A stretch of 32,211 nt of DNA from BRH-c25 sp041690515 (GCA_041690515.1 JAWLHF010000029.1:1-32211), one strand, 5' to 3'; positions 15,395 to 23,733 are shown, counted from the stretch's first letter. Notes: generated by a model not told the origin, from the letters alone. Translations and numbers: made by a program.

Positions 15395-16621
15395 ATGCAG
15401 AAGGTAGAAGAAAGGTTTATGAAGTATGTTGCTTATGATACTACAAGCAACGAGGAATCAAAGACAGTTCCAAGCACACCGGGACAACTTGTGCTGGCAA
15501 AAGAGTTGAAAAGGGAATTGGAGGAATTGGGTCTTAAGGATATAAGCCTGGATGACAACGGCTATCTAATGGCCACATTACCTTCAAATATGGAAAAGGC
15601 TGTTCCTGTCATCGGTTTTCTTGCTCATATGGATACAAGCGATGGTGCGAAGGGTGCCAATATAAAGCCTTGTATAGTTAAAAATTACGACGGTGGTGAC
15701 ATACTGCTCAATAAGGAGCAGAATATCATAATGTCACCAAAAGAATTTCCTGAGCTTATGAAGTATAAGGGACAGGATATCATCACAACTAATGGAACCA
15801 CACTGCTGGGAGCGGATGATAAGGCAGGCATCGCAGAAATAATCACAGCAATGGAGTATCTCACAAAGCATCCGGAGGTTCCTCATGGGACCATACGTGT
15901 AGCCTTCACTCCTGATGAGGAGATAGCTAGAGGTACTGACTATTTTGATTTGAAGAGGTTCAATGCCGATTTTGCCTATACCGTTGATGGAGGAGAACTG
16001 GGAGAACTGGAGTATGAGAACTTCAACGCAGCAAAAGCAACTATAGTCATAAACGGTAAAAGCGTACATACAGGTACCGCAAAGAATAAGATGATCAACT
16101 CCATGCTGGTGGCTATGGAATTTAATGAAATGCTGCCGCCGGTTGATAGACCTGAGCATACAGAAGGATATGAAGGATTTTTCCACCTTGAAAAGATATC
16201 CGGGAGAGTTGAAACAACTTCAATGGCATACATAATCAGGGACTTCGATAGAACAATGCTGGAAAAGCGAAAAGACAGAATGAGACAGATTACTGATTAT
16301 CTGAATGAGAAATACGGTATGGGTACTGTTGTACTTGAGTTGAAGGATCAATATTATAATATGAGGGATACGATTGAGCCGGTAATCCATATCGTAGACA
16401 ATGCAAGAAAGGCAATGGAAGCGGCAGGGGTAACCCCGATAATAAAACCCATAAGAGGCGGAACTGATGGGGCAAGGCTTACTTTGAAAGGACTGCCTAC
16501 ACCTAATATATTCACTGGGGGCCATAACTACCACGGAAGATTTGAATACATACCTATCAACTCAATGAACAAGGCTGTGGAAGTGATACTCAAGCTTATA
16601 GGGATATACTGCATGAACTAA
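15395..16621 (+). CDS. pepT: Peptidase T (tripeptide aminopeptidase)
   Basis: This 408-residue cytosolic zinc aminopeptidase of family M20B releases the N-terminal residue of tripeptides. Its length equals that of E. coli and Bacillus PepT. Metal ligand and catalytic motifs are visible: His78 and Asp80 in FLAHMDTSD, GADDKAG at 139-145, Glu175-Glu176 in FTPDEEIARGTDYFD, the TVDGGELGELEYENFNAA block, and the C-terminal PIRGGTDGARLT and FTGGHNYHGRFE. ATG 15395 follows CAGGAGGA; an upstream in-frame start would add 16 residues with no ribosome binding site. It ends just before a terminator hairpin that runs into spmA. Confidence 0.96.
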   Translation: MQKVEERFMKYVAYDTTSNEESKTVPSTPGQLVLAKELKRELEELGLKDISLDDNGYLMATLPSNMEKAVPVIGFLAHMDTSDGAKGANIKPCIVKNYDGGDILLNKEQNIIMSPKEFPELMKYKGQDIITTNGTTLLGADDKAGIAEIITAMEYLTKHPEVPHGTIRVAFTPDEEIARGTDYFDLKRFNADFAYTVDGGELGELEYENFNAAKATIVINGKSVHTGTAKNKMINSMLVAMEFNEMLPPVDRPEHTEGYEGFFHLEKISGRVETTSMAYIIRDFDRTMLEKRKDRMRQITDYLNEKYGMGTVVLELKDQYYNMRDTIEPVIHIVDNARKAMEAAGVTPIIKPIRGGTDGARLTLKGLPTPNIFTGGHNYHGRFEYIPINSMNKAVEVILKLIGIYCMN

Positions 16622-16639
16622 AAGCCACATAAATCAGTT

Positions 16640-16685
16640 AAAACCACCATACATTTTATTGATTACAAAATGGATGGTGGTTTTT
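16640..16685 (+). terminator. 18-bp hairpin ending at the spmA start codon (terminator or attenuator)
   Basis: AAAACCACCATACATTTT (16640-16657) pairs with 16667-16684 with one mismatch, around a 9-base loop, and the T tract TTTTT ends directly before the spmA ATG at 16686. The right arm contains GGATGGTGG, the only candidate ribosome binding site for spmA. It has the form of a pepT terminator but would also hide the spmA translation start. Confidence 0.8.
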
Positions 16686-17273
16686 ATGATAAATAAGCTT
16701 TGGTTTTACATGATAGTGATAGCTGTAGCTTTTGCGGCAACCGGAACAAAGCTTGAAGCCCTTACAGAAGAGATGTTTGTCTCGCTTCGATCCTCCATTG
16801 ATTTGGGTATAGGGCTTCTGGGAGGTATGATGCTTTGGTGCGGTGTGCTAAAGGTGGCTGAAAGATCCGGATTGGTGGATAAAATATCCGCCTTTATCAG
16901 ACCGGTCATGAAGCTTCTCTTCAGAGGAATTCCCTCAAGAAGTGCTGCTATGGGTGCGATGATAATGAATATCACCTCAAATATGCTTGGGCTAGGGAAC
17001 GCAGCAACCCCAATGGGTTTAAAAGCCATGCAGGAGCTTCAGGAGCTAAATCCAAGAAAGGATATGGCTACAAATGCAATGTGTCTTTTTCTTGTGGTGA
17101 ATGCGGCCCCGATACAATTGCTGCCTGCCACTGTACTGTCCATAAGGGCTTCAGTGGGGTCTGCCAACCCGGGAATAATAATAATACCAGCAATAATCTC
17201 CTCCTTTGCTGCAGTTTCAGCGGGAGTAATAGCCTGCAAACTGATGGAGAGGTCTGGGGGAGGTGCAAGATGA
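16686..17273 (+). CDS. spmA: Spore maturation protein A
   Basis: This 195-residue integral membrane protein matches SpmA, needed for spore core dehydration in Bacillus. It contains the nucleoside-recognition (Gate) domain pattern: hydrophobic N-terminus NKLWFYMIVIAVAFA, GIGLLGGMMLWCGVLKVAERSGLVDKI, then RSAAMGAMIMNITSNMLGLGNAATP, a highly conserved family block. The start ATG 16686 gives the usual MIN start; ATG 16674 and a TTG at 16659 are in frame but lie within the hairpin and lack a ribosome binding site. The gene overlaps spmB by four bases (ATGA). Confidence 0.93.
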   Translation: MINKLWFYMIVIAVAFAATGTKLEALTEEMFVSLRSSIDLGIGLLGGMMLWCGVLKVAERSGLVDKISAFIRPVMKLLFRGIPSRSAAMGAMIMNITSNMLGLGNAATPMGLKAMQELQELNPRKDMATNAMCLFLVVNAAPIQLLPATVLSIRASVGSANPGIIIIPAIISSFAAVSAGVIACKLMERSGGGAR

Positions 17274-17779
17274 ACTTTGTTATTCCGCTTATCATACTTC
17301 TTATACTTTCATACGGATATGTCAAAGGGGTTAAAGTATATGATGCATTTATAGAAGGAGCCAGGGAAGGACTTATGATTACTTTCAGAATTCTGCCGTA
17401 CATAGCCGCAATGCTGCTTGCTGTCGGTATGCTGCGCAGCTCAGGGGGACTGGATTTTATGCTGTACATATTGAGGCCTTTGACAAATGCAGCGGGTATA
17501 CCTGAAGAGGTGATGCCTCTAATTATAATGAAACCTCTGTCGGGGAGCGGTGCATTGGGAATTCTTGCAGACATATTGAAAAGAAATGGTGCAGACAGCT
17601 TCCCGGGGGTGCTGGCAAGTGTTATTATGAGCAGTACCGAGACCATATTTTATACAATAACCGTATATTTTGGTTCTGTAGGTATAAAAAATATACGGCA
17701 TACCCTTGCGGCAGCGGTGATCGCTGATATAGCAGGATTGGCGGCAGCAATACTGATTTGCAGGATGATATTGTTATAA
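17270..17779 (+). CDS. spmB: Spore maturation protein B
   Basis: This 169-residue membrane protein is SpmB, the partner of SpmA, also of the Gate domain superfamily. Characteristic stretches are GVKVYDAFIEGAREGL, ILPYIAAMLLAVGMLRSSG, and the core GIPEEVMPLIIMKPLSGSGA followed by a conserved SSTETIFYTITVYFGSVGIK. The ATG overlaps the spmA TGA in an ATGA arrangement, showing translational coupling; longer open frames upstream belong to out-of-phase reading through spmA. In Bacillus the pair is mother-cell expressed and acts in spore core dehydration. Confidence 0.94.
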   Translation: MNFVIPLIILLILSYGYVKGVKVYDAFIEGAREGLMITFRILPYIAAMLLAVGMLRSSGGLDFMLYILRPLTNAAGIPEEVMPLIIMKPLSGSGALGILADILKRNGADSFPGVLASVIMSSTETIFYTITVYFGSVGIKNIRHTLAAAVIADIAGLAAAILICRMILL

Positions 17780-17841
17780 AAAGGAATTTGTGTCAATAAT
17801 GCAGAATAGAAGGAAATAATAAAGTATAAGGTGGAATTTTA

Positions 17842-18957
17842 ATGAATTTCAAAAGGGCTATTGTATTTATTTCAATATTATTAGCCGCAATTACCTTCAG
17901 GTTTCCGGATACGTACTTACACACCCTTGTTCCCATCAACTCAATTGCAGCTGATGCTGAAGTGGAGAACACGGAAGAGTTTAAGGCCGTGATAACGGAT
18001 GCAATAAGAGAGGTAAAGGATAATATCCGGATAAGTGCAGACAAATATGATGAAAAGGTGTACGACATAAATACGATATTCAGTTCGGTCTTGAAGGATA
18101 ACGCCGGTCTGGGGTTTGTATCAGGCTGTAGTTCGACGGTTAGGAGGACTTCCGGAAAACAATCGGCAGATATACTGCTGGAATTCAGATACTCTTATCC
18201 CCGGGATAATATTGTAGCTATGAGAACGGCGGTTGAAACGAGAGTAGATGAAATAATAAAAACGATAATAAAGCCGGATATGAGTGAGTATGAAAAAGTG
18301 CTGGCAGTACATGATTATATTATAAAGAATTCCAGATACGACAGGCTAAATGCAGACAGCGGCACCGTACCTGCTGAAGAGCATGAGGCCTACGGTGTGC
18401 TTGTAAAGGGCATAGGAGTGTGTGACAGCTATGCCAAGGCTTTTAAGCTGCTTTTGGAAAAGGCGGGAGTACAGTGCATACTTGTGGAGGGCACCAAGGC
18501 CGGCCAAAGCGGCGGAAGCATTGATCATGCGTGGAACATAATAAGTATAGAGGGAGAATACTATCATGCAGATGCTACTTGGGATGATTCAGGAGAGGAG
18601 AGGGACAGCGGAGAACTGCTCTATCATTTTCTCAATCTTAACGACCGGGAAATGGAGAAGACTCATGTATGGGACAGAAGCAGGTATCCTGCATGCACAG
18701 GTACAAAATACAACTATCTCAGATATAATGGGCTTATTGCAGAGAATAAGAATGAAGTTTATTCCATGTTGACAAAAGCTATTTCGGGAAGGCGAAGGGA
18801 TCTGACGGTCAGAGTGTTAGACTACAGCAGCAGCGGATATGATATTTCGGAGCTAATTATGAAAGCTGCTAAGAAAAGTGGATTTAGGTATGGGATAAGT
18901 GTCCAGTGGATGATAAATGAACCTTTGGGTATAATAGATATTAAGTTTGAATATTGA
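17842..18957 (+). CDS. Secreted transglutaminase-like domain protein
   Basis: This 371-residue protein begins with a signal sequence (RAIVFISILLAAITFRF) and carries a transglutaminase-like cysteine protease fold with a complete triad: Cys194 in GIGVCDSYAKAF, His229 in IDHAWN and Asp244 in YHADATWDD. The region before it (about 40-150) resembles the helical prodomain common in such clostridial proteins. A C-terminal segment of about 70 residues after KYNYLRYNG is a small predicted alpha/beta region of no recognised family. A ribosome binding site AAGGTGG precedes ATG 17842. Its stop codon overlaps the metG promoter. Likely roles are peptide cross-linking or proteolysis at the cell surface; the substrate is unknown. 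Confidence 0.85.
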   Translation: MNFKRAIVFISILLAAITFRFPDTYLHTLVPINSIAADAEVENTEEFKAVITDAIREVKDNIRISADKYDEKVYDINTIFSSVLKDNAGLGFVSGCSSTVRRTSGKQSADILLEFRYSYPRDNIVAMRTAVETRVDEIIKTIIKPDMSEYEKVLAVHDYIIKNSRYDRLNADSGTVPAEEHEAYGVLVKGIGVCDSYAKAFKLLLEKAGVQCILVEGTKAGQSGGSIDHAWNIISIEGEYYHADATWDDSGEERDSGELLYHFLNLNDREMEKTHVWDRSRYPACTGTKYNYLRYNGLIAENKNEVYSMLTKAISGRRRDLTVRVLDYSSSGYDISELIMKAAKKSGFRYGISVQWMINEPLGIIDIKFEY

Positions 18958-18982
18958 CAGCAGTAAAATATTGTTGTATATT
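18954..18982 (+). promoter_or_regulatory. Promoter of the metG T-box transcript
   Basis: A perfect TTGACA (18954-18959) is followed after 17 bases by TATATT (18977-18982). The -35 overlaps the TGA stop codon of the upstream transglutaminase gene. The predicted start of transcription is about 20 bases before the T-box leader. Confidence 0.8.
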
Positions 18983-19009
18983 TTTAGCATATACATAAAA
19001 TCATAAAAG

Positions 19010-19270
19010 TAATGATGGGAAGAGTAAGTTGGCATACATGTCAAAGAGAGCCGGAGATGGTGAGAACCGGTACATTAAACCAACCCAACATGGCCCCTGA
19101 ACTGTACAGGTGAGGTAGTTGCTTAGCCTGTGCCGGTAGGCTGACGTTATACAGCACAGTGATGAATTCCTTTGGAAGAGTCACTTGGTGAGTTTTCTGC
19201 TGCGAGGCGGAAAAGAATCAGGGTGGTAACACGAATAGTCTTCGTCCCTTCATGGGATGGAGGCTTTTTA
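19010..19270 (+). ncRNA. T-box leader (tRNA-Met-responsive riboswitch) of metG
   Basis: This is a T-box antitermination leader. Recognisable parts are the GGGAAGAGTAAGTTG entry to stem I, AAAGAGAGCCGG with GGTGAGAACCGG, a likely specifier ATG at 19090-19092 matching methionine, the T-box AGGGTGGTAACACG (19220-19233), and a terminator with an 11-bp stem (19238-19248 with 19254-19264) followed by CTTTTTATTT. Uncharged tRNA-Met should stabilise the antiterminator and allow metG transcription. The T-box core departs from the textbook GGTGGTACCGCG in AACACG. The specifier position is my reading from the alignment of motifs, not a computed fold. Confidence 0.93.
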
Positions 19271-19294
19271 TTTGTGAATACAACAAGGTTCCCG

Positions 19295-19335
19295 GAACCC
19301 AACAGCAATCTCTGATTGCGTTGTTGGGTGGGTTC
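19295..19335 (+). repeat. Second hairpin between the T-box terminator and metG
   Basis: CCCAACAGCAATC pairs with GATTGC and TGTTGGG around a TCT loop, with a two-base bulge, and GAA/TTC can extend the base. It lies after the T-box terminator and about 13 bases before the metG ribosome binding site. It is followed by TTATT, which is weak for a terminator; it may stabilise the processed mRNA or be a second control point. Confidence 0.6.
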
Positions 19336-19360
19336 TTATTATGTAACAGGAGGAATGGAC

Positions 19361-21325
19361 ATGAATAGTAAGAAATTTTATATGACGACTGCAATTGCAT
19401 ATACCTCAAGAGTACCCCACATAGGAAATACTTATGAGGCTGTGCTTGCTGACGCCATAGCAAGATTCAAAAGAGCGACGGGCCACGATGTTTATTTTCT
19501 GACAGGTACAGATGAGCATGGACAGAAGATACAGGAACAGGCGGAAAATGACGGGTTGAAGCCCCAGGAACATGTTGACAGGATAGCCGGAGAGATCAGA
19601 AGGATCTGGGATTTTATGAACGTAAGCTATGACCAGTTCATAAGGACAACAGATAAGAAGCATGAAAAGATAGTGCAGAAGATTTTCAAACGGCTCTATG
19701 AGCAGGGGGATATTTACAAGAGTTCCTATGAAGGACTGTACTGTACTCCATGTGAATCCTTCTATACCGAGGCGCAGCTGGTGGATGGGAAATGCCCTGA
19801 TTGTGGAAGAGAAGTGGCGCGTGCCAGCGAGGAGGCGTATTTCTTCAAGCTGTCAAAGTATCAGGACAGACTGATGAAGCATATTGAAGAGAATCCTACA
19901 TTTATATGGCCTGAATCCAGAAGGAATGAGATGATCAATAATTTCCTGAAGCCCGGACTTCAGGATCTGTGCGTATCCAGGACCTCCTTTAACTGGGGGG
20001 TGCCTGTTACCTTTGACGATAAGCATGTCATTTATGTATGGATAGATGCGCTGTCAAATTATATAACTGCCCTGGGGTACAACCCTGAAGGAGAAAGTGA
20101 AGAACTGTTCAAAAAATACTGGCCTGCAGACCTGCACCTGATAGGCAAGGATATCGTAAGATTCCACACCATTTATTGGCCGATAATACTCATGGCATTG
20201 GGTGTAGAGCTGCCGAAACAGGTATACGGTCATCCATGGCTTCTGATGGGTAAAGACAAAATGTCAAAATCAAAGGGTAATGTTATTTATGCAGAGGAGC
20301 TTGTAAAGCTCTTCGGAGTGGATGCGGTGAGATACTATCTTCTTAAGGAAATGCCTTTCGCACAGGACGGGAATATAACTTATGAGCATATGATTGCAAA
20401 AATAAACAGTGACCTGGCAAATAATCTTGGAAACCTGGTTAACCGTACTGTAACAATGGTAAACAAATATTTCCAAGGAATAATTACCGAACCATTAAGA
20501 AAAGAAGCATTGGATGAGGAACTTATAACCCTGGCTCTAAAAACTCCGGAAGAAGTTGAAGAGTGTATGAATGAATACAGGGCTGCAGATGCTCTTGATG
20601 AAATTGTGACTCTGCTTAAGAGAAGCAACAAGTATATTGATGAGACACAGCCTTGGGTGCTTGCTAAAGAAGAAAGCAATAAGGAAAGACTGGGAACAGT
20701 ATTGTACAACTTGCTGGAAAGCATAAGAATTGCTTCAGTGTTGTTGTACCCGTTCATTCCTGATACTGCACTGGAGATCCAGAGGCAGATTAATGCACAG
20801 AAAACTGACTGGGAGTCTATTAAAGCATTTAACGGTACAAAGGCAGGAGCTGCTGTTAATGAAGCGAAGCCTTTGTTTGCAAGGATAGATGAAGAGAAGA
20901 AGTTGGCTGAGATCAGCGCTTTGAAAGAAACAGAGGAAAAGGGAACTGAGCCAGCAAAAGAAGAGAAAAAAGAGGCAAAGGCAGAAGTACCTAAGGAAGA
21001 CAAGTATATAACAATAGATGATTTTGCCAAAATAGATCTGAGGGTGGCAAAGGTGCTGGAATGCGAGAAGGTAGAAGGATCCGACAAGCTCCTTAAGCTA
21101 CAGCTTGAGGTAGGAAGTGAAAAAAGACAGGTGGTGTCCGGTATATCCAAGTACTATGTACCTGAGGACCTAATTGGCAAATATGTAGTGCTGGTGGCGA
21201 ATCTCAAACCAGTAAAGCTCAGGGGAGTTGAGTCCAACGGGATGATACTGGCTGCTGCAGATGACGAGAAGCTTGCAGTAGTGACACCTCTTTCGGAGAT
21301 ACCTTCAGGCACGCAAGTAAGATAA
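19361..21325 (+). CDS. metG: Methionyl-tRNA synthetase, long form with C-terminal tRNA-binding domain
   Basis: This 654-residue class I synthetase charges initiator and elongator tRNA-Met. It has the HIGH-type motif HIGN at 20-23, a zinc knuckle with Cys128, 131, 145 and 148 (CTPC and CPDC), and KMSKS at 300-304. An anticodon-binding helical domain follows, then a charged Lys/Glu linker (roughly 530-550) and a C-terminal EMAPII-like domain, DFAKIDLRVAKVLECEKVEG, that aids tRNA binding and dimerisation. ATG 19361 is chosen seven bases after AGGAGG; ATG 19355 is too close. Expression is governed by the upstream T-box. It lies in the conserved position before tatD and yabE. Confidence 0.97.
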   Translation: MNSKKFYMTTAIAYTSRVPHIGNTYEAVLADAIARFKRATGHDVYFLTGTDEHGQKIQEQAENDGLKPQEHVDRIAGEIRRIWDFMNVSYDQFIRTTDKKHEKIVQKIFKRLYEQGDIYKSSYEGLYCTPCESFYTEAQLVDGKCPDCGREVARASEEAYFFKLSKYQDRLMKHIEENPTFIWPESRRNEMINNFLKPGLQDLCVSRTSFNWGVPVTFDDKHVIYVWIDALSNYITALGYNPEGESEELFKKYWPADLHLIGKDIVRFHTIYWPIILMALGVELPKQVYGHPWLLMGKDKMSKSKGNVIYAEELVKLFGVDAVRYYLLKEMPFAQDGNITYEHMIAKINSDLANNLGNLVNRTVTMVNKYFQGIITEPLRKEALDEELITLALKTPEEVEECMNEYRAADALDEIVTLLKRSNKYIDETQPWVLAKEESNKERLGTVLYNLLESIRIASVLLYPFIPDTALEIQRQINAQKTDWESIKAFNGTKAGAAVNEAKPLFARIDEEKKLAEISALKETEEKGTEPAKEEKKEAKAEVPKEDKYITIDDFAKIDLRVAKVLECEKVEGSDKLLKLQLEVGSEKRQVVSGISKYYVPEDLIGKYVVLVANLKPVKLRGVESNGMILAAADDEKLAVVTPLSEIPSGTQVR

Positions 21326-21345
21326 TGCGACGCAGTCGCATTTTC
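21324..21345 (+). terminator. Short hairpin at the metG stop, probable terminator
   Basis: AATGCGAC / GTCGCATT with a 3-base loop, followed by TTC after a TTTT run at 21341-21344, overlaps the metG TAA. The stem is short but GC-rich for this genome. Confidence 0.55.
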
Positions 21346-21712
21346 GGTTGAGAGGTCCGAGGCTCGAGGATACCTGGGTATTACTTATGGGTATAAGCAC
21401 GGATAACACGGTTTTCCTGCGGAAAAACACTGAAATGTACTGAATACACGGCGGGATAAGACTTGAGGACATGTGTCATCCTGAGCTTGCGAAGGATCTA
21501 GACCCTAAAGGAATACATGAAGATTTTTCATGGGATGAGCAAGAAAGTTAAGATTCTTCACTGTGTTCATAATGACATCCTAATTGAGAAACTAAAAAGC
21601 ATCCGTGTAATCGCGGAGCGATTCCGTATAATATCCGTGTGTTCAGTGTTACCCGCCCCCATACCAATAAGGAATACCCAAACATACCTCGAAACCCCGT
21701 AACCTCGCAACC
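21346..21712. repeat. 367-bp nested palindromic (MITE-like) intergenic element
   Basis: Three layers of inverted repeats are nested. The outer arms are about 21346-21392 and 21661-21712 (GGTTG, GAGGT, CGAGG, TGGGTATT shared in order, imperfect). Middle arms carry CACGGATAACACGG-like and CCGTGTAATC/ATATCCGTGTGTTCAGTG sequences (about 21398-21435 and 21601-21650). The inner pair is TGTCATCCTGAGCTTGCGAA (21474-21499 in full) against AGATTCTTCACTGTGTTCAT with AATGACA (21551-21577). The inner pair resembles a very common dispersed bacterial palindrome. There is no transposase gene. The region has no credible protein-coding gene and a base composition unlike its neighbours. Confidence 0.65.
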
Positions 21713-21769
21713 ATGATGAGTCTATGACGTATCATTCTATATATGAGTAGGAAAGAAGTGATAGAAACA

Positions 21770-22537
21770 ATGCTTTTTGATACACATGCCCATCTTGATG
21801 ATGAACGATTTGATGAGGATAGAAAGGCTGTTATGGAACAGTGCAGGCAGGATGGAGTGGACCTTATCCTCAATGCCGGCAGCAATATAGATACTTCGGT
21901 AAGAGCTATCGCCTTGGCAGGAGAATACGATTTTGTTTATGCATCAGTAGGGGTTCACCCCCATGATGCATCTGATATGGATGAGGAGACTTCGGGAGTG
22001 CTGGCCGCTCTTGCGAAAAACGAAAAGGTCAAGGCGATTGGAGAGATTGGTCTGGATTATCACTATGATTATTCTCCCCGAGATGTGCAGAAACGGAGGT
22101 TCATAGAGCAGATCGACCTTGCAAGACAACTGAAGCTGCCTGTTATAGTACATGACAGGGAAGCTCACGGAGATGTTATGGAGATATTCAAGAAATCCGG
22201 AATAAAAGAAGTTGGGGGAGTCCTGCACAGCTTTTCGGGAAGCGCGGAGATGGCAATGGAATGTATAAGACTAGGGCTTCATATATCCATAAGCGGACCT
22301 GTTACCTTCAAAAATGCAAGGAAGACAGTAGAAGCGGTGAGAGAGGTACCCCTGGAGATGCTGCTTATTGAGACGGATAGCCCTTATCTTACCCCTGTGC
22401 CTCACAGAGGCAAGAGAAATTATCCGGGCTACGTCAGGTTAGTAGCTGAGAAGATTGCGGAGATAAAGGGCATATCTTTTGAAGAAGCAGCACTAAGGAC
22501 CAAGGAGAATGGGATGCGCTTGTTCGGAATCAAATAG
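21770..22537 (+). CDS. tatD: TatD family metal-dependent hydrolase (YabD-like DNase)
   Basis: This 255-residue TIM-barrel hydrolase belongs to the TatD family of metal-dependent 3'-5' deoxyribonucleases and related enzymes. Metal-binding motifs are FDTHAHLDD at 3-11, the glutamate in AIGEIGLDYHY, VIVHDREAH, VLHSFSG and the C-terminal LIETDSPYLTPVPHRGKRN. The start at 21770 fits the family length; the in-frame ATG at 21743 would add nine residues without a good ribosome binding site, but cannot be excluded because the site for 21770 is also weak. Position between metG and the yabE-rnmV-ksgA block is conserved in Firmicutes. Confidence 0.93.
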   Translation: MLFDTHAHLDDERFDEDRKAVMEQCRQDGVDLILNAGSNIDTSVRAIALAGEYDFVYASVGVHPHDASDMDEETSGVLAALAKNEKVKAIGEIGLDYHYDYSPRDVQKRRFIEQIDLARQLKLPVIVHDREAHGDVMEIFKKSGIKEVGGVLHSFSGSAEMAMECIRLGLHISISGPVTFKNARKTVEAVREVPLEMLLIETDSPYLTPVPHRGKRNYPGYVRLVAEKIAEIKGISFEEAALRTKENGMRLFGIK

Positions 22538-22544
22538 TGAAGGT

Positions 22545-22597
22545 AAAGCATATCAGCTTGTACAATGATACATTTGCTGATATGCTTTGTTTTTTTG
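22545..22597 (+). terminator. Rho-independent terminator of tatD
   Basis: A perfect 13-bp stem, AAAGCATATCAGC / GCTGATATGCTTT, with an 18-base loop is followed by GTTTTTTT, seven bases after the tatD stop codon. Confidence 0.92.
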
Positions 22598-22815
22598 GCA
22601 GATATGCAGTTTGCTTTCTGTTCTGTATTGAGATGACTCTTAATATAGGGACTCGCCGGAAGTCTTGTAAAACAATCCCTGATATAGTAAAATTAACACA
22701 TATGACATATTAAGAACCCAATCCGTAGAAATATCTGTAATACTCTTGCAAATCATGCATATACTTTTCATTGAGGTTGTTTTCCATAATGTAAATATCC
22801 CATGGGGGTACTGTG

Positions 22816-23394
22816 ATGATTACTTATGAAATCAACGATGCCCTTTATCTAAATATTACGAACAGGTGTGCAAACAACTGTTGTTTTTGTGTGCGCAATC
22901 AACACGAAGGGATTGGATATGATCTTTGGCTTCATAAGGAGCCGAGTATGGAGGAGATAATTGCTGATATTAATAACCCGGAAGACTACAAAGAGGTGGT
23001 ATTCTGCGGCTATGGAGAACCACTGGAGCGGATGAAGGAAGTTGTTGAGATATGCAGATATCTCAAACAGAAGGGGATAAAGACAAGGATTAACACCAAC
23101 GGTCAGGGGAACCTTATTTGGAAGAGGAACATTGTGCCTGAGCTGGAGGGACTTGTGGATATAGTATCCATAAGCCTTAATGCAAAAAACGCAGAGGATT
23201 ATGTGAGGCTTTGCAGGCCGGAGCATGGAGAGGTCGCTTATGAAGCAGTATTAAATTTTGCTGAAGAATGTGTCAAATATATACCTGAAGTCTGGCTTAC
23301 CGTTGTTGATGTCATTTCTGCTCATGACATAGAAAAATGCAGGAAGATTGCCCAAGGCATAGGTGCCAATTTCAGAGTCAGGCACTATTGCTGA
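22816..23394 (+). CDS. TatD-associated radical SAM protein
   Basis: This 192-residue protein is a small radical SAM enzyme of the TatD-linked type. The cluster motif CX3CX2C is Cys18, Cys22 and Cys25 (NRCANNCCFCVR). The SAM-binding GxGEP-like motif is CGYGEPLER at about 57-65, and TRINTNGQGNL follows. The protein is shorter than the full radical SAM barrel and has no C-terminal auxiliary cluster domain, although it ends RHYC. ATG 22816 follows GGGGG at 22804-22808; GTG 22813 is in frame. A terminator separates it from tatD, so it is adjacent but not obviously co-transcribed. The reaction of this family is unknown. Confidence 0.85.
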   Translation: MITYEINDALYLNITNRCANNCCFCVRNQHEGIGYDLWLHKEPSMEEIIADINNPEDYKEVVFCGYGEPLERMKEVVEICRYLKQKGIKTRINTNGQGNLIWKRNIVPELEGLVDIVSISLNAKNAEDYVRLCRPEHGEVAYEAVLNFAEECVKYIPEVWLTVVDVISAHDIEKCRKIAQGIGANFRVRHYC

Positions 23395-23733
23395 CCTATT
23401 TGAGTATATAATAATCAGGATATATTAATTTATAATGACTTAAAATTTACAGCCTGTCCAATAGAAAGGAATAAAATCTGTCACTGTGGCAATGATATAT
23501 ATAAAGTTATTTTTTCCCTAATTGTCAAAGCTTTGGATAATATGAAAATCTTCTATTCATACCAAAAATTTGACAATTAAACTGAAAAACGATAAAATGT
23601 AAATACTTGTGTGCTCGAAACACCTGGAATAGTATTACAGGAGATTGGAGAGACATGAGTCGGCAAGCCAGATTCACGAAGATGAGAAGTCTATATTCGA
23701 GTGTTTGGCAAAGGCAAAAAAGGAGGTTGAACG
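23395..23733 (+). promoter_or_regulatory. Promoter, inverted repeat and leader of yabE
   Basis: No gene is credible in this 339-base gap. It holds a consensus promoter, TTGACA (23570-23575), 17-base spacer and TAAAAT (23593-23598). The -35 lies in the right arm of a perfect 10-bp inverted repeat, AATTGTCAAA (23520-23529) and TTTGACAATT (23569-23578), 39 bases apart. A leader of about 130 bases follows before AAAGGAGG and ATG 23734. A small frame beginning ATGAGTCGG at 23655 has no ribosome binding site match of note and runs into yabE, so it is left out. Confidence 0.75.

Noticed and set aside
17081..17269. Long N-terminal extension of spmB with Cys- and Asn-rich sequence
   Set aside because: It is the out-of-phase reading of spmA. 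The ATGA overlap at 17270 gives the normal SpmB start and length.
20380..21150. 256-codon minus-strand open frame opposite metG
   Set aside because: Ser/Phe-rich composition is the mirror image of a Lys/Glu-rich coding strand; it has no ribosome binding site and metG is clearly real.
21517..21702. 61-codon plus-strand open frame inside the palindromic element
   Set aside because: It has no domain, is built from inverted-repeat sequence and has no adequate ribosome binding site.
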